Shown: positions 26,430 through 36,366, counted from the stretch's first letter. The stretch is DNA of 64,000 nucleotides from Paraclostridium tenue (GCF_039521565.1 NZ_BAAACP010000012.1:38038-102037); one strand, 5' to 3'. Notes: generated from the letters alone by a model not told the origin. Translations and numbers: made by a program.

Positions 26430-27659
26430 CTAGAATGCCCAGTTTCCATCTTTGAATATTTGAACTTTTTCACCATTAGCTTTTTCACCTATGATATTCA
26501 TGTCAGCAGAACCTATCATAAAGTCAACGTGAGTTATACTAAAGTTTATACCGTGTTTATCTAATTCATCTTGTGGTATATTTACTCCATTTTCTACACA
26601 ACTTTTATAAGCTGTACCTATTGCAAAGTGACAAGATGCGTTTTCATCATATAAAGTATTGTAAAATACTATATTTGTATCAGATATTGGTGATTTAAAT
26701 GGAACTAAAGCTACTTCACCTAAGTAGTGAGAACCTTCATCAGTATCTATTAATTTAGATAAAGTCTCATATCCTTGTTCAGCAGTAAAGTCTACTATTT
26801 TTCCATCTTTAAATGTTAATGTAAAGTTATTTATAACATTTCCACCATAAACAAGTGGTTTAGTACTTGCAACAACACCATTAACACCAAATTTATGAGG
26901 TAGTGTAAATACTTCTTCAGTTGGTATATTTGGATTGAAGTTTACACCATTAGGGTCTTTAGAAGCACCACTTGCCCATATATGACCTTCTGGTAATTCC
27001 ATAGTTATATCTGTTTTACCTGATTTAAAATATAAAGTTTTAAATTTACTGTCATTTAAAAAGTTCATTCTAACTTTTAAGTTTTTATTGTGTTGATTCC
27101 AAGCTTCTATAGGATTTTCTTGGTCAACTCTTGTACAATGGAATATTGCTTCCCACATTTTATCTATTGCTTCTTCTTCAGAAACACCAGGGAATACTTT
27201 TTTAGACCAGTTTGCTGTAGGTACAGAAACTATACTCCATTTTGATTTATCTGATAGAGTATAAGATCTCCATTCTTTAAGTGCTTCAGCAGAAGCTTTT
27301 TGGAAATTTGCTACTCTTTGAGGGTCAACATCTTTTAAAAGATCTGGGTCTTGAGCATATATTGTTAAGAATGCTCCTCCATTTTTAGCTATATCAACAT
27401 ATTGGTCAGATACCCACGTTGGGAACTCATTGAAAGTTTCTTCTGGAGCATTTAAATATTTTATAAGAGTACATTCTTCATCAGACCACTCTACAAATAC
27501 TTCTTTAGCTCCTAAATCATAAGCTTTTTTAACAACTTTTCTTACAAAAGGAGCACATTCAATAGGAGATCTAACTAATAACGTTTGTCCGGGTTGTATA
27601 TTTACCCCAACTTTAACTGATAATTCAGCATATTTTTCTAGATTTCTTTCTAAATTCAT
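26430..27659 (-). CDS. M29-family aminopeptidase (AmpS/PepS type)
   Basis: A 409-residue thermophilic-aminopeptidase-family (M29) enzyme, with the N-terminal YAELSVKVGVNIQPGQTLLVRSPI and C-terminal metal-binding elements: EVALVPFKSPI, FYNTLYDENASCHFAIG and the THVDFMIGS stretch. It removes N-terminal residues from peptides in the cytoplasm. The frame opens at a GTG (27668), but GAGAGGAT directly abuts it, so ATG 27659 is the likely start. It stands alone in the minus direction. Confidence 0.9.
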   Translation of the reverse strand: MNLERNLEKYAELSVKVGVNIQPGQTLLVRSPIECAPFVRKVVKKAYDLGAKEVFVEWSDEECTLIKYLNAPEETFNEFPTWVSDQYVDIAKNGGAFLTIYAQDPDLLKDVDPQRVANFQKASAEALKEWRSYTLSDKSKWSIVSVPTANWSKKVFPGVSEEEAIDKMWEAIFHCTRVDQENPIEAWNQHNKNLKVRMNFLNDSKFKTLYFKSGKTDITMELPEGHIWASGASKDPNGVNFNPNIPTEEVFTLPHKFGVNGVVASTKPLVYGGNVINNFTLTFKDGKIVDFTAEQGYETLSKLIDTDEGSHYLGEVALVPFKSPISDTNIVFYNTLYDENASCHFAIGTAYKSCVENGVNIPQDELDKHGINFSITHVDFMIGSADMNIIGEKANGEKVQIFKDGNWAF

Positions 27660-27728
27660 AAAGGTCACATCCTCTCAAAAATTTACATTAATGTAAAAAT
27701 ATATTCATTCAATTTAAGTATAGCACCA

Positions 27729-27793
27729 TTTTTCTATTACTCCAAAATACTTTTTGTGATTAAATAAAATTGTATTTTGGAGTAATAGAAAAA
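27729..27793. repeat. Perfect 22-bp inverted repeat
   Basis: The arm 27729-27750 (containing CTATTACTCCAAAATAC) is repeated inverted, without mismatch, at 27772-27793, with 21 bases between. It lies between the divergent aminopeptidase and nitroreductase genes. No T-run follows on the plus strand; the arms themselves begin and end in T5/A5. Confidence 0.85.
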
Positions 27794-27970
27794 AGAATTC
27801 AAAATATTTATTTGTACTATTTAGTAATATACTTTTTTAAATACCCATTTTTAAAAAATTTAACAAAATAAAGTAAATAATGTAACCATTTAAAGGGTAA
27901 TGAAAGATAGTATAAGGTATTAAATTTTGATATAATATTACTTATTATATTGGTAGTTAGGAGGCAATAG

Positions 27971-28747
27971 ATGGAGTTATATGACGCTATTTTTTATAGA
28001 AAATCTACTAAAAAATACTCAAAGAATAAATTAAGTATAAGTATGTTTGAAGAAGTTAGGAATATATGCAATGATATAGAAAGTTTAGATGAAAGTATAA
28101 AAGTCAAAGCTTATCCTATATTAAAAGGTGATAGTTTAAAGTTTATAATAAAAAAAGGTCATAGAATAGTAGCACCACACTATATTTTATTAACAGTTCA
28201 ATTACCAGAGGAAACTAACCAAGAAGAACCAATAAATTACTTTGACAGTGTTGGATTTGCTGGAGAAAAATTAGTGTTAACATTAACTGAAATGGGATTA
28301 GCTACATGCTGGATAGGAAATAGTTTTAATAAGGAATTGATTTTAGATTTTGTTATCTTAGAAGAAAATGAAATTCCAGCAATGCTTATAGCTTTCGGAT
28401 TTCCAGAAGGAAAAGATAGTTTGTTTAGAAAAAAAGAAGAAAAGTTAGATAGAAAACCATTAAAACAAATAGCTAAAAATATAGATGAAAAATGGGAAGA
28501 TATAATAGAATGTGTAAGATTATCGCCATCATACAAGAATTCGCAACCATGGAGATTTTATCAAAATAATGAATCTCTTGATATATATATGAAAAAAGAT
28601 TCTAACGAGGATATAAACCGAGTAAATATGGGTATTGCTTTAAAACATTTTGAAATAGGATGTAAATACAATAATATAGATTTTGAATATATAAAGCTAA
28701 ACCTTAAAGATAAATTAAGAAAAGAATATTATATAAGTGTCGTATAA
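27971..28747 (+). CDS. Nitroreductase-family protein (TM1586 type)
   Basis: A 258-residue protein in which two nitroreductase-like halves are fused, as in the TM1586 family: N-terminal AIFYRKSTKKY and GEKLVLTLTEMGLATCWIG, then a second RLSPSYKNSQPWRF motif near 188-201. Such enzymes bind FMN and use NAD(P)H to reduce nitro or quinone compounds; the physiological substrate is unknown. GGAGGCAATAG lies before the ATG. It is a single gene with its own terminator. Confidence 0.83.
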   Translation: MELYDAIFYRKSTKKYSKNKLSISMFEEVRNICNDIESLDESIKVKAYPILKGDSLKFIIKKGHRIVAPHYILLTVQLPEETNQEEPINYFDSVGFAGEKLVLTLTEMGLATCWIGNSFNKELILDFVILEENEIPAMLIAFGFPEGKDSLFRKKEEKLDRKPLKQIAKNIDEKWEDIIECVRLSPSYKNSQPWRFYQNNESLDIYMKKDSNEDINRVNMGIALKHFEIGCKYNNIDFEYIKLNLKDKLRKEYYISVV

Positions 28748-28795
28748 TTAAAAAGTAGCTCTATCGATAATGTAGAGTTACTTTTTAATTTTTTG
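28748..28795 (+). terminator. Terminator after the nitroreductase gene
   Basis: AAAAAGTAGCTCTA pairs with TAGAGTTACTTTTT (one G-T pair), followed by T-rich sequence. Confidence 0.8.
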
Positions 28796-28882
28796 CATAA
28801 ATTTATCACAAAATGTAAAAATTTAACAATATTCTAATTTGTGTTATAATATTGTTAAATTAATTAGAAAGGTATATGGGAT

Positions 28883-30154
28883 ATGTTTCATTTTTATATA
28901 CTTTTAACAAGCATTGGAATTTGCTTAAGTTTTATAAATATTTATGATTTTAAAAGAAACAGACTTAAGTTAGCTATATACTTTTTAATTTTATATATAA
29001 GTATATGTATGGTATCTAAATGTTTGAAGATATCACCTTTATATGGATTAAATATAATAAATGCTATTTTTGTTTATAAGCTTACAAAGAAAACTTTATT
29101 GACTGTTATAATTCCCTTAATATCTACAGTATTATACATAGCAGTTAATATTTTTTGTTACTATATAGTTTTATTTTTAACAGGTGAAAACATATATAAA
29201 ATAAGCTCAATAGTATATTTAATTTTATACTATTTAATTACATATTTAATTATTATTATTGTTTCAAAATTTTTAAACTGTAAGTTTATGAAAAAACTCG
29301 AAGATTTTGAAATGCTATATAAATCTAAAATTAAAATCTTAATTATATTAATAAGTATACTTTCTATATGCATATATTTTGAGACTATTAGACAAATAGA
29401 TGTATCATGTATAACTGGATTAGAAGTTAAGCATAGCTTAATGTTGTCATTTTTAAATTTTTTAACATTTTTATCAACTATGTCTTTAATTATGTTAATG
29501 AATAATCAAAACCGATTAAAAGAGATACATGAATATAATAAAAAATTAGAAGATATGACAAATGAAATAAAAAAATTTAGACACGATTATAAAAATATTA
29601 TTTTATCTATGAGTGGATATATAGAAGAAAATGATATGGAAGGATTGAAAAAATTTTTTTATTCAAATATAGAATGTTCAACAAAAAATTTGGATTTATA
29701 CAATCTAAGTCTTGCATCAATTGGAAATATAAAATACATAGAAGTTAAAGGGGTAATAGCTTCAAAATTAATAGAGGCTCAAGAAAAAGGAATAGATATT
29801 AAGGTATATATTCCAAATGTTATAGAATATATAAATTTTAATAGTTTAGATTTATGCAGGATTTTAGGGATTGCATTAGATAATTGTATAGAAGCTTCTT
29901 TAGAATCTGAAAATCCATTAATAACTTTATCTATTATAGATGAAAAAGATTTAACTTCAATAATAATTTTAAATACATATAAAAGTAATATAAAGAATAC
30001 ATCTAAGTTGTTTAAAAATGGATACTCCTCAAAAGGGGAAGGGCGAGGAATTGGACTTAGTAATTTAAAAGAAATTTTGAGTAATTATAATAATGCTTAT
30101 TTTACTATAAAAGCAGAAGGGGAATTTATTCAAAAGTTAGACATATATAAATAA
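28883..30154 (+). CDS. GHKL sensor histidine kinase, AgrC/VirS-like
   Basis: A 423-residue kinase with about six N-terminal membrane helices (residues 1-215), a coiled linker, and the GHKL catalytic part: phosphorylated histidine in KKFRHDYKNI (near 234), N box GIALDNCIEAS (near 330), G box SKGEGRGIGLSNLKEI (near 383-400). This is the AgrC/VirS class, paired with the LytTR regulator 12 bp downstream. These systems often sense peptides; no agrB or agrD-like gene is visible nearby, so the signal is unknown. Confidence 0.9.
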   Translation: MFHFYILLTSIGICLSFINIYDFKRNRLKLAIYFLILYISICMVSKCLKISPLYGLNIINAIFVYKLTKKTLLTVIIPLISTVLYIAVNIFCYYIVLFLTGENIYKISSIVYLILYYLITYLIIIIVSKFLNCKFMKKLEDFEMLYKSKIKILIILISILSICIYFETIRQIDVSCITGLEVKHSLMLSFLNFLTFLSTMSLIMLMNNQNRLKEIHEYNKKLEDMTNEIKKFRHDYKNIILSMSGYIEENDMEGLKKFFYSNIECSTKNLDLYNLSLASIGNIKYIEVKGVIASKLIEAQEKGIDIKVYIPNVIEYINFNSLDLCRILGIALDNCIEASLESENPLITLSIIDEKDLTSIIILNTYKSNIKNTSKLFKNGYSSKGEGRGIGLSNLKEILSNYNNAYFTIKAEGEFIQKLDIYK

Positions 30155-30166
30155 GGAGGAGTTAGG

Positions 30167-30892
30167 GTGAGAATATTTATATGTGAGGACAATGACGATC
30201 AAAGGTATAGTCTTGAAAAAGCTATAGTATCTGTTTTAGAAACTGAAAATATACAAGGTGATATAATATTATCTAGTGACTCATCTAAGAAAATTATAGA
30301 TTATGTATCAGAAAACAAAGGTAGAGGGGTGTACTTTTTAGATATAAACATAGGTGAGGACATAGATGGAATCGAATTAGCAAAGCAAATAAATAATATT
30401 GATAAAAATGCAATAATTATTATGATTACATCTCATAAAGATATGAGTCATCTTGTTTTTAAGTATCACATAGGTGCAATTGATTATATTATTAAAGAAG
30501 ATTACGAAGAAGTAAAACATAGAATAAGAGAATGTATAATATGTGCTAATAATAAAATAAAAGATAGTTTAAATAAAGACTATTTTTTCATTGAGAGATT
30601 GGACTGTGTAGATAAGATTAAATATGAAGACATTCTTTACTTTGAAACTTGTAAAAAAAGATTTATAGGACTTAATACTACTAAAAGTTACATAGAGTTT
30701 AATGGGACACTAAAAGAATTAGAAAAAAAATTAGATGACAGATTTATAAGATGTCATAAGTCTTATATTGTAAATAAAAATAAAGTAAGCAATATCAATA
30801 AAAAACAAAGAATTATTACTATGGAAGATGGAAGTAAGTGTTATGTATCTTTGTTGCTTTTAAAAAAGACAGTAGAGAGTATTGTATCTTAA
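30167..30892 (+). CDS. LytTR-family response regulator, AgrA/VirR-like
   Basis: 241 residues: a receiver domain (IFICEDNDDQR at the start, phosphorylated aspartate in YFLDINI near 60-66) and a C-terminal LytTR DNA-binding domain (about 140-240; YFETCKKRFIGLNT, FIRCHKSYIVNKNKV). The start is GTG 30167 behind AAGGAGGAG. It forms a two-component operon with the GHKL kinase. LytTR regulators of this kind control toxins in C. perfringens (VirR) and agr systems. No clear VirR-box pair was seen before the phospholipase C gene. Confidence 0.92.
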   Translation: MRIFICEDNDDQRYSLEKAIVSVLETENIQGDIILSSDSSKKIIDYVSENKGRGVYFLDINIGEDIDGIELAKQINNIDKNAIIIMITSHKDMSHLVFKYHIGAIDYIIKEDYEEVKHRIRECIICANNKIKDSLNKDYFFIERLDCVDKIKYEDILYFETCKKRFIGLNTTKSYIEFNGTLKELEKKLDDRFIRCHKSYIVNKNKVSNINKKQRIITMEDGSKCYVSLLLLKKTVESIVS

Positions 30893-30923
30893 AATACTAG
30901 GACAATTACAATATATAAAATAG

Positions 30924-30951
30924 TTGACATGTATATAAATAAGTGTAATAA
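30924..30951 (+). promoter_or_regulatory. Sigma-A promoter of the pyrF-carAB operon
   Basis: TTGACA (30924-30929), 16 bp spacer, TAATAA (30946-30951) with an upstream TG. It lies just before the PyrR leader. Confidence 0.7.
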
Positions 30952-30964
30952 TTATACACAAGAG

Positions 30965-31000
30965 AGGGCTTTAAATTATCCCGAGAGGATACTAAGCAAT
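30965..31000 (+). promoter_or_regulatory. PyrR-binding loop 1 of the pyr leader
   Basis: The hairpin TATCCCGAGAGGATA carries the PyrR consensus UCCNGNGAGG in its loop. GCTT/AAGC can close it. No terminator lies between this loop and loop 2. Confidence 0.75.
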
Positions 31001-31024
31001 CTTATTTATAAATTAAAAATAAAA

Positions 31025-31122
31025 ACTTCCTTGAAAGTAGTCCAGAGAGGCTAGTAAGGTTATATAAATAAATTTAATTTGCATACATATAACCTCTAAC
31101 TGGATTAGTTAGAGGTTTTTTA
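31025..31122 (+). promoter_or_regulatory. PyrR attenuator 2: binding loop and terminator
   Basis: AGTCCAGAGAGGCT (31038-31051) is an exact PyrR-binding sequence, closed by CCTT/AAGG. It is followed by a terminator, AACCTCTAACT/AGTTAGAGGTT (31091-31117) with a T-run. With UMP or UTP, PyrR stabilises the loop and allows termination. Confidence 0.9.
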
Positions 31123-31140
31123 TATATAAAAAATAAAATA

Positions 31141-31240
31141 AAGTCTTTTAAACTAGTCCAGAGAGGCTGCGAAAGATATCGTCATGACAGAAAGTTATGA
31201 AGTATTGAATCCTTATACCTCTAGGTATAAGGATTTTTCT
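31141..31240 (+). promoter_or_regulatory. PyrR attenuator 3: binding loop and terminator
   Basis: A second AGTCCAGAGAGGCT (31155-31168) is followed by the strong terminator AATCCTTATACCT/AGGTATAAGGATT (31208-31235) plus TTTT, about 40 bp before pyrF. Confidence 0.9.
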
Positions 31241-31276
31241 GATATTAGGGGCTTTATATAAAAAGGAGAGAGTAAA

Positions 31277-31993
31277 ATGATAAATGGAAAAGACAAATTA
31301 ATCGTAGCAATTGATACTAACGACTTTGATAAAGCTAAGGAATTAATAGATAAGTTGGAGGATAGTGTAGATATATTTAAGGTGGGATTAGAACAATATG
31401 TAGCAACAAGGGGTAAAACAGTAGATTATTTGAAAGAAAAGAGTAAAAAAATATTTTTAGATCTTAAGTTTCACGATATACCAAATACGATGCAAAGTGC
31501 AGTAAGAGCAGCGGTTAGAGATAACGTTTGGTTAATGACAATACATGTTTCAGATATGGAAGGAATGAGACAATGTGCATTAGCTGCGAAAGAAGAAGCT
31601 GAAAAATTAGGAATAGAAAAACCAATAATAGTAGGAGTTACAGTATTAACTTCATTAAGTGATAAAGATTTACAAGATATAGGTTGTAATATGACTGCAG
31701 GGGAATTAGCAATAAAAAGAGCTAAATTAGCTAAAGAAGCAGGAATAGATGGAATAGTTTGTTCAGCACAAGAGGTTGATAAAATAGTAGAAGCTTGTGG
31801 AAGTGAATTTGTAACAGTTTGTCCAGGAATAAGACCTGAAAGTGCCGATAAAGGAGACCAAAAAAGAGTTGTTACTCCAAAAGAAGCAATAAATAAAGGA
31901 GCTCATTACTTAGTAGTTGGAAGACCAATAACTAAGGCTGAAAATCCAATTCAAGCAGCAACAAATATAGTAAAAGAAATTGAAAATGCCTAA
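31277..31993 (+). CDS. pyrF: Orotidine 5'-phosphate decarboxylase
   Basis: 238 residues of the PyrF barrel fold. The active-site stretch is FLDLKFHDIPNT, with the catalytic Asp-x-Lys-x-x-Asp pattern, and the phosphate-binding end PGIRPE...YLVVGRPIT. It makes UMP from OMP, the last step of UMP synthesis. It is first in the operon pyrF-carA-carB behind the PyrR leader, so it should be repressed when uridine nucleotides are plentiful. GGAGAGAG precedes the ATG. Confidence 0.95.
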   Translation: MINGKDKLIVAIDTNDFDKAKELIDKLEDSVDIFKVGLEQYVATRGKTVDYLKEKSKKIFLDLKFHDIPNTMQSAVRAAVRDNVWLMTIHVSDMEGMRQCALAAKEEAEKLGIEKPIIVGVTVLTSLSDKDLQDIGCNMTAGELAIKRAKLAKEAGIDGIVCSAQEVDKIVEACGSEFVTVCPGIRPESADKGDQKRVVTPKEAINKGAHYLVVGRPITKAENPIQAATNIVKEIENA

Positions 31994-32007
31994 GGGGGAA
32001 GTAAGTT

Positions 32008-33057
32008 ATGAAAGCTAAATTAATATTAGAAGATGGAACGATACTTGAAGGTAAAGCTTTTGGTTACTTAAATGAAAGTGTAGGAGAAGTAGTATTTAAT
32101 ACTTCTATGACGGGATATGGAGAAGTTTTAACAGACCCATCATACTATGGTCAAATAGTAACAATGACTTACCCATTAATAGGAAATTATGGAATAAATC
32201 TAGAAGATGTTGAGTCAAGAAGAGTTCATGTAAAAGGATTTATAGTAAGAGAAAAGAGTGATAATCCAAATAATTTTAGATGTGAGATGGATATAGACAC
32301 ATATTTAAAACAAAATAAAGTTATAGGACTTGAAGGTATAGATACTAGAGCATTAACTAAGATATTAAGAAACAACGGAACTATGAAAGGTATAATCACT
32401 TTAGAAAATAATACGACATTAGAAAATGTTGTTTCAAAAATAGATAAATTTTCAAATACAGAAGCAGTAAAAACTGTAACTAGAAAAGAAAAAGAATATA
32501 TAAAGGGGAATGGTCCAAAGGTAGCAGTTATGGACTTTGGAGTAAAAGAAAATATATTAAGATCTTTTAAAGCAAGAGGATGTGATTTAGTAGTTTTACC
32601 AGCAACAACAACAGCTGAAGAAATACTAAATGAAAATCCAGATTTAATATTCTTATCAAATGGACCTGGAGATCCAGAAGATTTAGAAGATGTTATAGAA
32701 AACATAAGACAATTAATAGGCAAAAAACCTATAGCAGGTATATGTTTAGGACATCAACTTTTAGCCTTAACACTAGGTGGAAAAACAGCAAGGCTTAAGT
32801 TTGGACATAGAGGTGGAAATCATCCAGTTAAAGATTTGGAAGATGGAAAAGTTTATATAACATCTCAAAATCATGGGTACTATGTTTCACAAATGCCATC
32901 AAATATGAACATAACCCATGTAAACTTAAACGATAACACAGTAGAGGGTATGAGACACAGTGAACTACCGATATATAGTGTTCAGTATCATCCAGAGGCT
33001 TGTCCAGGGCCGAAAGACAATGATTATATATTCGATAAGTTCTTAGAACTAATATAA
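32008..33057 (+). CDS. carA: Carbamoyl phosphate synthase small subunit
   Basis: 349 residues. The N-terminal CarA domain (LILEDGTILEGKAFG...FNTSMTGYGEVLTDPSYYGQIV) is followed by a class I glutamine amidotransferase with the nucleophile cysteine in GICLGHQLLAL (near 246) and the histidine in VQYHPEACPGP. It supplies ammonia from glutamine to CarB. It lies 14 bp after pyrF and 38 bp before carB. Since the operon is PyrR controlled, it should mainly serve pyrimidine synthesis. Confidence 0.96.
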   Translation: MKAKLILEDGTILEGKAFGYLNESVGEVVFNTSMTGYGEVLTDPSYYGQIVTMTYPLIGNYGINLEDVESRRVHVKGFIVREKSDNPNNFRCEMDIDTYLKQNKVIGLEGIDTRALTKILRNNGTMKGIITLENNTTLENVVSKIDKFSNTEAVKTVTRKEKEYIKGNGPKVAVMDFGVKENILRSFKARGCDLVVLPATTTAEEILNENPDLIFLSNGPGDPEDLEDVIENIRQLIGKKPIAGICLGHQLLALTLGGKTARLKFGHRGGNHPVKDLEDGKVYITSQNHGYYVSQMPSNMNITHVNLNDNTVEGMRHSELPIYSVQYHPEACPGPKDNDYIFDKFLELI

Positions 33058-33095
33058 TAGATCGTTTAAATTAATTGGATAAGGAGATTGAGAGT

Positions 33096-36000
33096 ATGCC
33101 TAAAATAGATAGTATTAAAAAGACGTTAGTATTAGGGTCAGGACCTATAATAATAGGGCAAGCAGCAGAGTTTGATTACTCTGGAACACAAGCGTGTCAA
33201 GCTTTAAAAGAAGAGGGAGTAGAAGTTATTTTAATAAATAGTAATCCAGCTACAATAATGACGGATGAAGAGGTAGCGGACAAAATATATATAGAACCAT
33301 TAACAATAGAATTCATAGAAAAAATAATAGAAAAAGAAAGACCAGATAGCATATTAGCAGGTATGGGAGGTCAAACAGGACTTAACTTAGCGGTTGAACT
33401 TTATGATGCAGGTATACTTGATAAATACAATGTAAAAGTATTAGGAACTTCTATAGAGTCTATAAAAAAAGGTGAAGATAGAGATTTATTTAGAGAAGTT
33501 ATGAAAGAAATAAACCAACCAGTAGTAGTAAGTGATATAGTAACTAACCTAGAAGATGGATTAGCTTTTGCTAATAAAATAGGTTATCCAGTAGTAGTTA
33601 GACCTGCATATACACTAGGTGGAACTGGTGGAGGTATAGCTGAAACAAAAGAAGAATTAACAGAAATACTTTCTCAAGGATTACAATTAAGTCCAGTTAG
33701 TCAAGTATTACTAGAAAAGAGTATAAAAGGTTGGAAAGAAATAGAATATGAAGTAATGAGAGATGGAAACGGAAACTGTATAACAGTATGTAATATGGAA
33801 AACATAGACCCTGTTGGAGTGCATACTGGAGATAGTATAGTTGTTGCACCAAGTCAAACTTTAAGTGACAAAGAATACCAAATGCTTAGAAAAGCATCTA
33901 TAGATATAATAAATGCCATAGAAGTTAAAGGTGGATGTAATGTTCAGATAGCTTTAAATCCACATAGCTTAGAATATGCAATAATAGAAATAAACCCAAG
34001 AGTTAGTAGGTCATCAGCTCTTGCATCAAAAGCTACAGGATATCCAATAGCTAAGGTTGCTGCAAAGATAGCTTTAGGCTATACACTAGATGAAATACAA
34101 AATGCAGTTACAAAGAAAACTTACGCATGTTTTGAGCCAACACTTGATTATGTAGTTGTAAAAATACCTAAATGGCCATTTGATAAGTTTAAGCAAGCGA
34201 ATAGAAAATTAGGCACAAAGATGATGGCTACAGGAGAAATAATGAGTATAGGAAGTAACTTTGAGGCAGCTATCCTTAAAGGTATAAGATCTTTAGAAAT
34301 AGGAAAATACTCTTTAGTTCATAAGCCTTCTGAAAACAGAAGTATAGAACAATTAAAAGCTAGAGTAGTTGTTCCTGATGATGAAAGACTGTTTGACCTA
34401 GCTGAAATGATAAGAAGAGGCTATAAAATAGAAATGATAGAACAAATCACTGGAGTTGATAAGTGGTTTATAAATAAATTTAAATGGATAGTAGAACAAG
34501 AAGAAAAATTAAGAGGAATGCATATAGAAGATTTAAGTAAAGACTACTTATTAGAACTTAAGAAAAAAGGATTCTCAGATAAAGGTATAGCTGACTTAAT
34601 GAAAATAAGCCCAGAAAAAGTTTATGAATTAAGAACTCTATACAATATAACTCCATCATATAAAATGGTAGATACTTGTGGAGGGGAGTTTGATGCATTA
34701 TCTCCATACTATTACTCAACTTATGAAGAATATGATGAAGTAGTAGTAAGTGATAAAAAGAAAGTTATAGTACTTGGCTCTGGACCTATAAGAATAGGGC
34801 AAGGAATAGAGTTTGATTATTGTTCAGTTCACTGTGTTAAGTCATTAAGAGCACAAGGAATAGAAACTATAATAATAAACAATAACCCAGAAACAGTAAG
34901 TACAGATTTTGACACATCAGATAAGCTATATTTTGAGCCATTAACAGAAGAAGAAGTATTAAATATAATAGAAAAAGAAAATCCAGATGGAGTTATACTT
35001 CAATTTGGAGGGCAAACAGCTATAAAACTAGCTAAGTTTCTAGATGAAAAGAAAATAAAAATATTAGGAACAAGTTGTAAAGATATAGATGAAGCGGAAG
35101 ATAGAGAAAAATTTGATGAATTATTAGAGAAGTTAGATATCAATAGACCTAAAGGTAAAGCTATATGGTCAGTAAATGAAGGTATCGAAGAAGCTAAGAA
35201 GTTAGGATACCCAGTACTTGTTAGACCTTCTTATGTACTTGGAGGTCAAGGTATGGAAATAACTTATGATGAAAATAAGTTAACTCAATATTTAACAGAT
35301 GCTTTCTTAAGAGATAGCAAAAATCCTGTGCTTATAGATAAGTACTTAACTGGTAGAGAAATAGAAGTAGACGCTATATGTGATGGAGAAGATATATTAA
35401 TACCAGGTATAATGGAGCACTTAGAAAGAGCTGGAGTTCACTCTGGAGACAGTATAACAATGTATCCAAGTCAAAATATAAGCGATGAAATTAAATCTAA
35501 AATATTAGATTATACTAAAAAAATTGCTTTAGAATTAAATGTATTAGGAATGGTAAATATACAATTTATAGAGTTCCATGGAGAACTATATATAATAGAA
35601 GTTAACCCTAGAGCAAGTAGAACAGTTCCATATATAAGTAAAGTAAGTAAGGTGCCTATAGTTGATTTAGCTACAAAATGTATGTTAGGAGCTAAATTAA
35701 AAGATTTAGGATATGGAACAGGAGTTTATAAAGAACCTAAATTAATATCTGTAAAAGTGCCAGTATTCTCAATGTCTAAACTTGCTAGAGTTGATGTAAG
35801 TCTAGGTCCTGAAATGAAATCAACAGGAGAAGTTTTAGGAGTTGGAGAAACACTAGAAGAAGCTTTATATAAAGGATTTTTAGCTGCTGGCAAGAAGATG
35901 TCTAATAAGAGAGGTGTAGTATTAGCTACTATAAACAACTACGACAAAGGAGAGTTTATAGAAATTGCTAAAGACATGAATGAATTGGGATATACCTTTG

Positions 36001-36302
36001 TAGCAACTGAAGGAACGGCAAAAACTTTAAGAGAAAATGGAATAGATGCAGAAGTAGTAAATAGAGTAGAAGAAGCTAGACCAAATATACTAGATGTTAT
36101 AAGAAACAAACAAGTTGATATAGTTATAAATACACCTACTAAAGGAAATGATTCAACTAGAGATGGATTTAAAATAAGAAGAACTGCTACAGAGTTCTCA
36201 ACAGAAGTAATGACATCACTAGATACTTTAAAGGCTTTAGTAGAGGTTAAAAAGAAAGAAATAAATAGAGAAAAATTAGCTGTTTATAATATAGCTGATT
36301 AA
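33096..36302 (+). CDS. carB: Carbamoyl phosphate synthase large subunit
   Basis: 1068 residues, the usual CarB length, with two homologous ATP-grasp halves. The first begins VLGSGPIIIGQAAEFDYSGTQA, the second VLGSGPIRIGQGIEFDYCSVH (near 550). The C-terminal allosteric MGS-like domain (about 930-1068, RGVVLATINNYDKGEF...) ends the protein. It joins bicarbonate, ammonia and two ATP into carbamoyl phosphate. The start is ATG 33096 with AAGGAG at 33081; a TTG at 33075 opens the frame but precedes this site. Confidence 0.96.
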   Translation: MPKIDSIKKTLVLGSGPIIIGQAAEFDYSGTQACQALKEEGVEVILINSNPATIMTDEEVADKIYIEPLTIEFIEKIIEKERPDSILAGMGGQTGLNLAVELYDAGILDKYNVKVLGTSIESIKKGEDRDLFREVMKEINQPVVVSDIVTNLEDGLAFANKIGYPVVVRPAYTLGGTGGGIAETKEELTEILSQGLQLSPVSQVLLEKSIKGWKEIEYEVMRDGNGNCITVCNMENIDPVGVHTGDSIVVAPSQTLSDKEYQMLRKASIDIINAIEVKGGCNVQIALNPHSLEYAIIEINPRVSRSSALASKATGYPIAKVAAKIALGYTLDEIQNAVTKKTYACFEPTLDYVVVKIPKWPFDKFKQANRKLGTKMMATGEIMSIGSNFEAAILKGIRSLEIGKYSLVHKPSENRSIEQLKARVVVPDDERLFDLAEMIRRGYKIEMIEQITGVDKWFINKFKWIVEQEEKLRGMHIEDLSKDYLLELKKKGFSDKGIADLMKISPEKVYELRTLYNITPSYKMVDTCGGEFDALSPYYYSTYEEYDEVVVSDKKKVIVLGSGPIRIGQGIEFDYCSVHCVKSLRAQGIETIIINNNPETVSTDFDTSDKLYFEPLTEEEVLNIIEKENPDGVILQFGGQTAIKLAKFLDEKKIKILGTSCKDIDEAEDREKFDELLEKLDINRPKGKAIWSVNEGIEEAKKLGYPVLVRPSYVLGGQGMEITYDENKLTQYLTDAFLRDSKNPVLIDKYLTGREIEVDAICDGEDILIPGIMEHLERAGVHSGDSITMYPSQNISDEIKSKILDYTKKIALELNVLGMVNIQFIEFHGELYIIEVNPRASRTVPYISKVSKVPIVDLATKCMLGAKLKDLGYGTGVYKEPKLISVKVPVFSMSKLARVDVSLGPEMKSTGEVLGVGETLEEALYKGFLAAGKKMSNKRGVVLATINNYDKGEFIEIAKDMNELGYTFVATEGTAKTLRENGIDAEVVNRVEEARPNILDVIRNKQVDIVINTPTKGNDSTRDGFKIRRTATEFSTEVMTSLDTLKALVEVKKKEINREKLAVYNIAD

Positions 36303-36318
36303 TAAGATTGTTTAATTA

Positions 36319-36366
36319 AAAAGTGCCTCAAAAGTGATTTTTATAATCATTAGAGGTGCTTTTTTG
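36319..36366 (+). terminator. Terminator of the pyrF-carAB operon
   Basis: AAGTGCCTC pairs with GAGGTGCTT (two G-T pairs), followed by six T. Confidence 0.8.
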
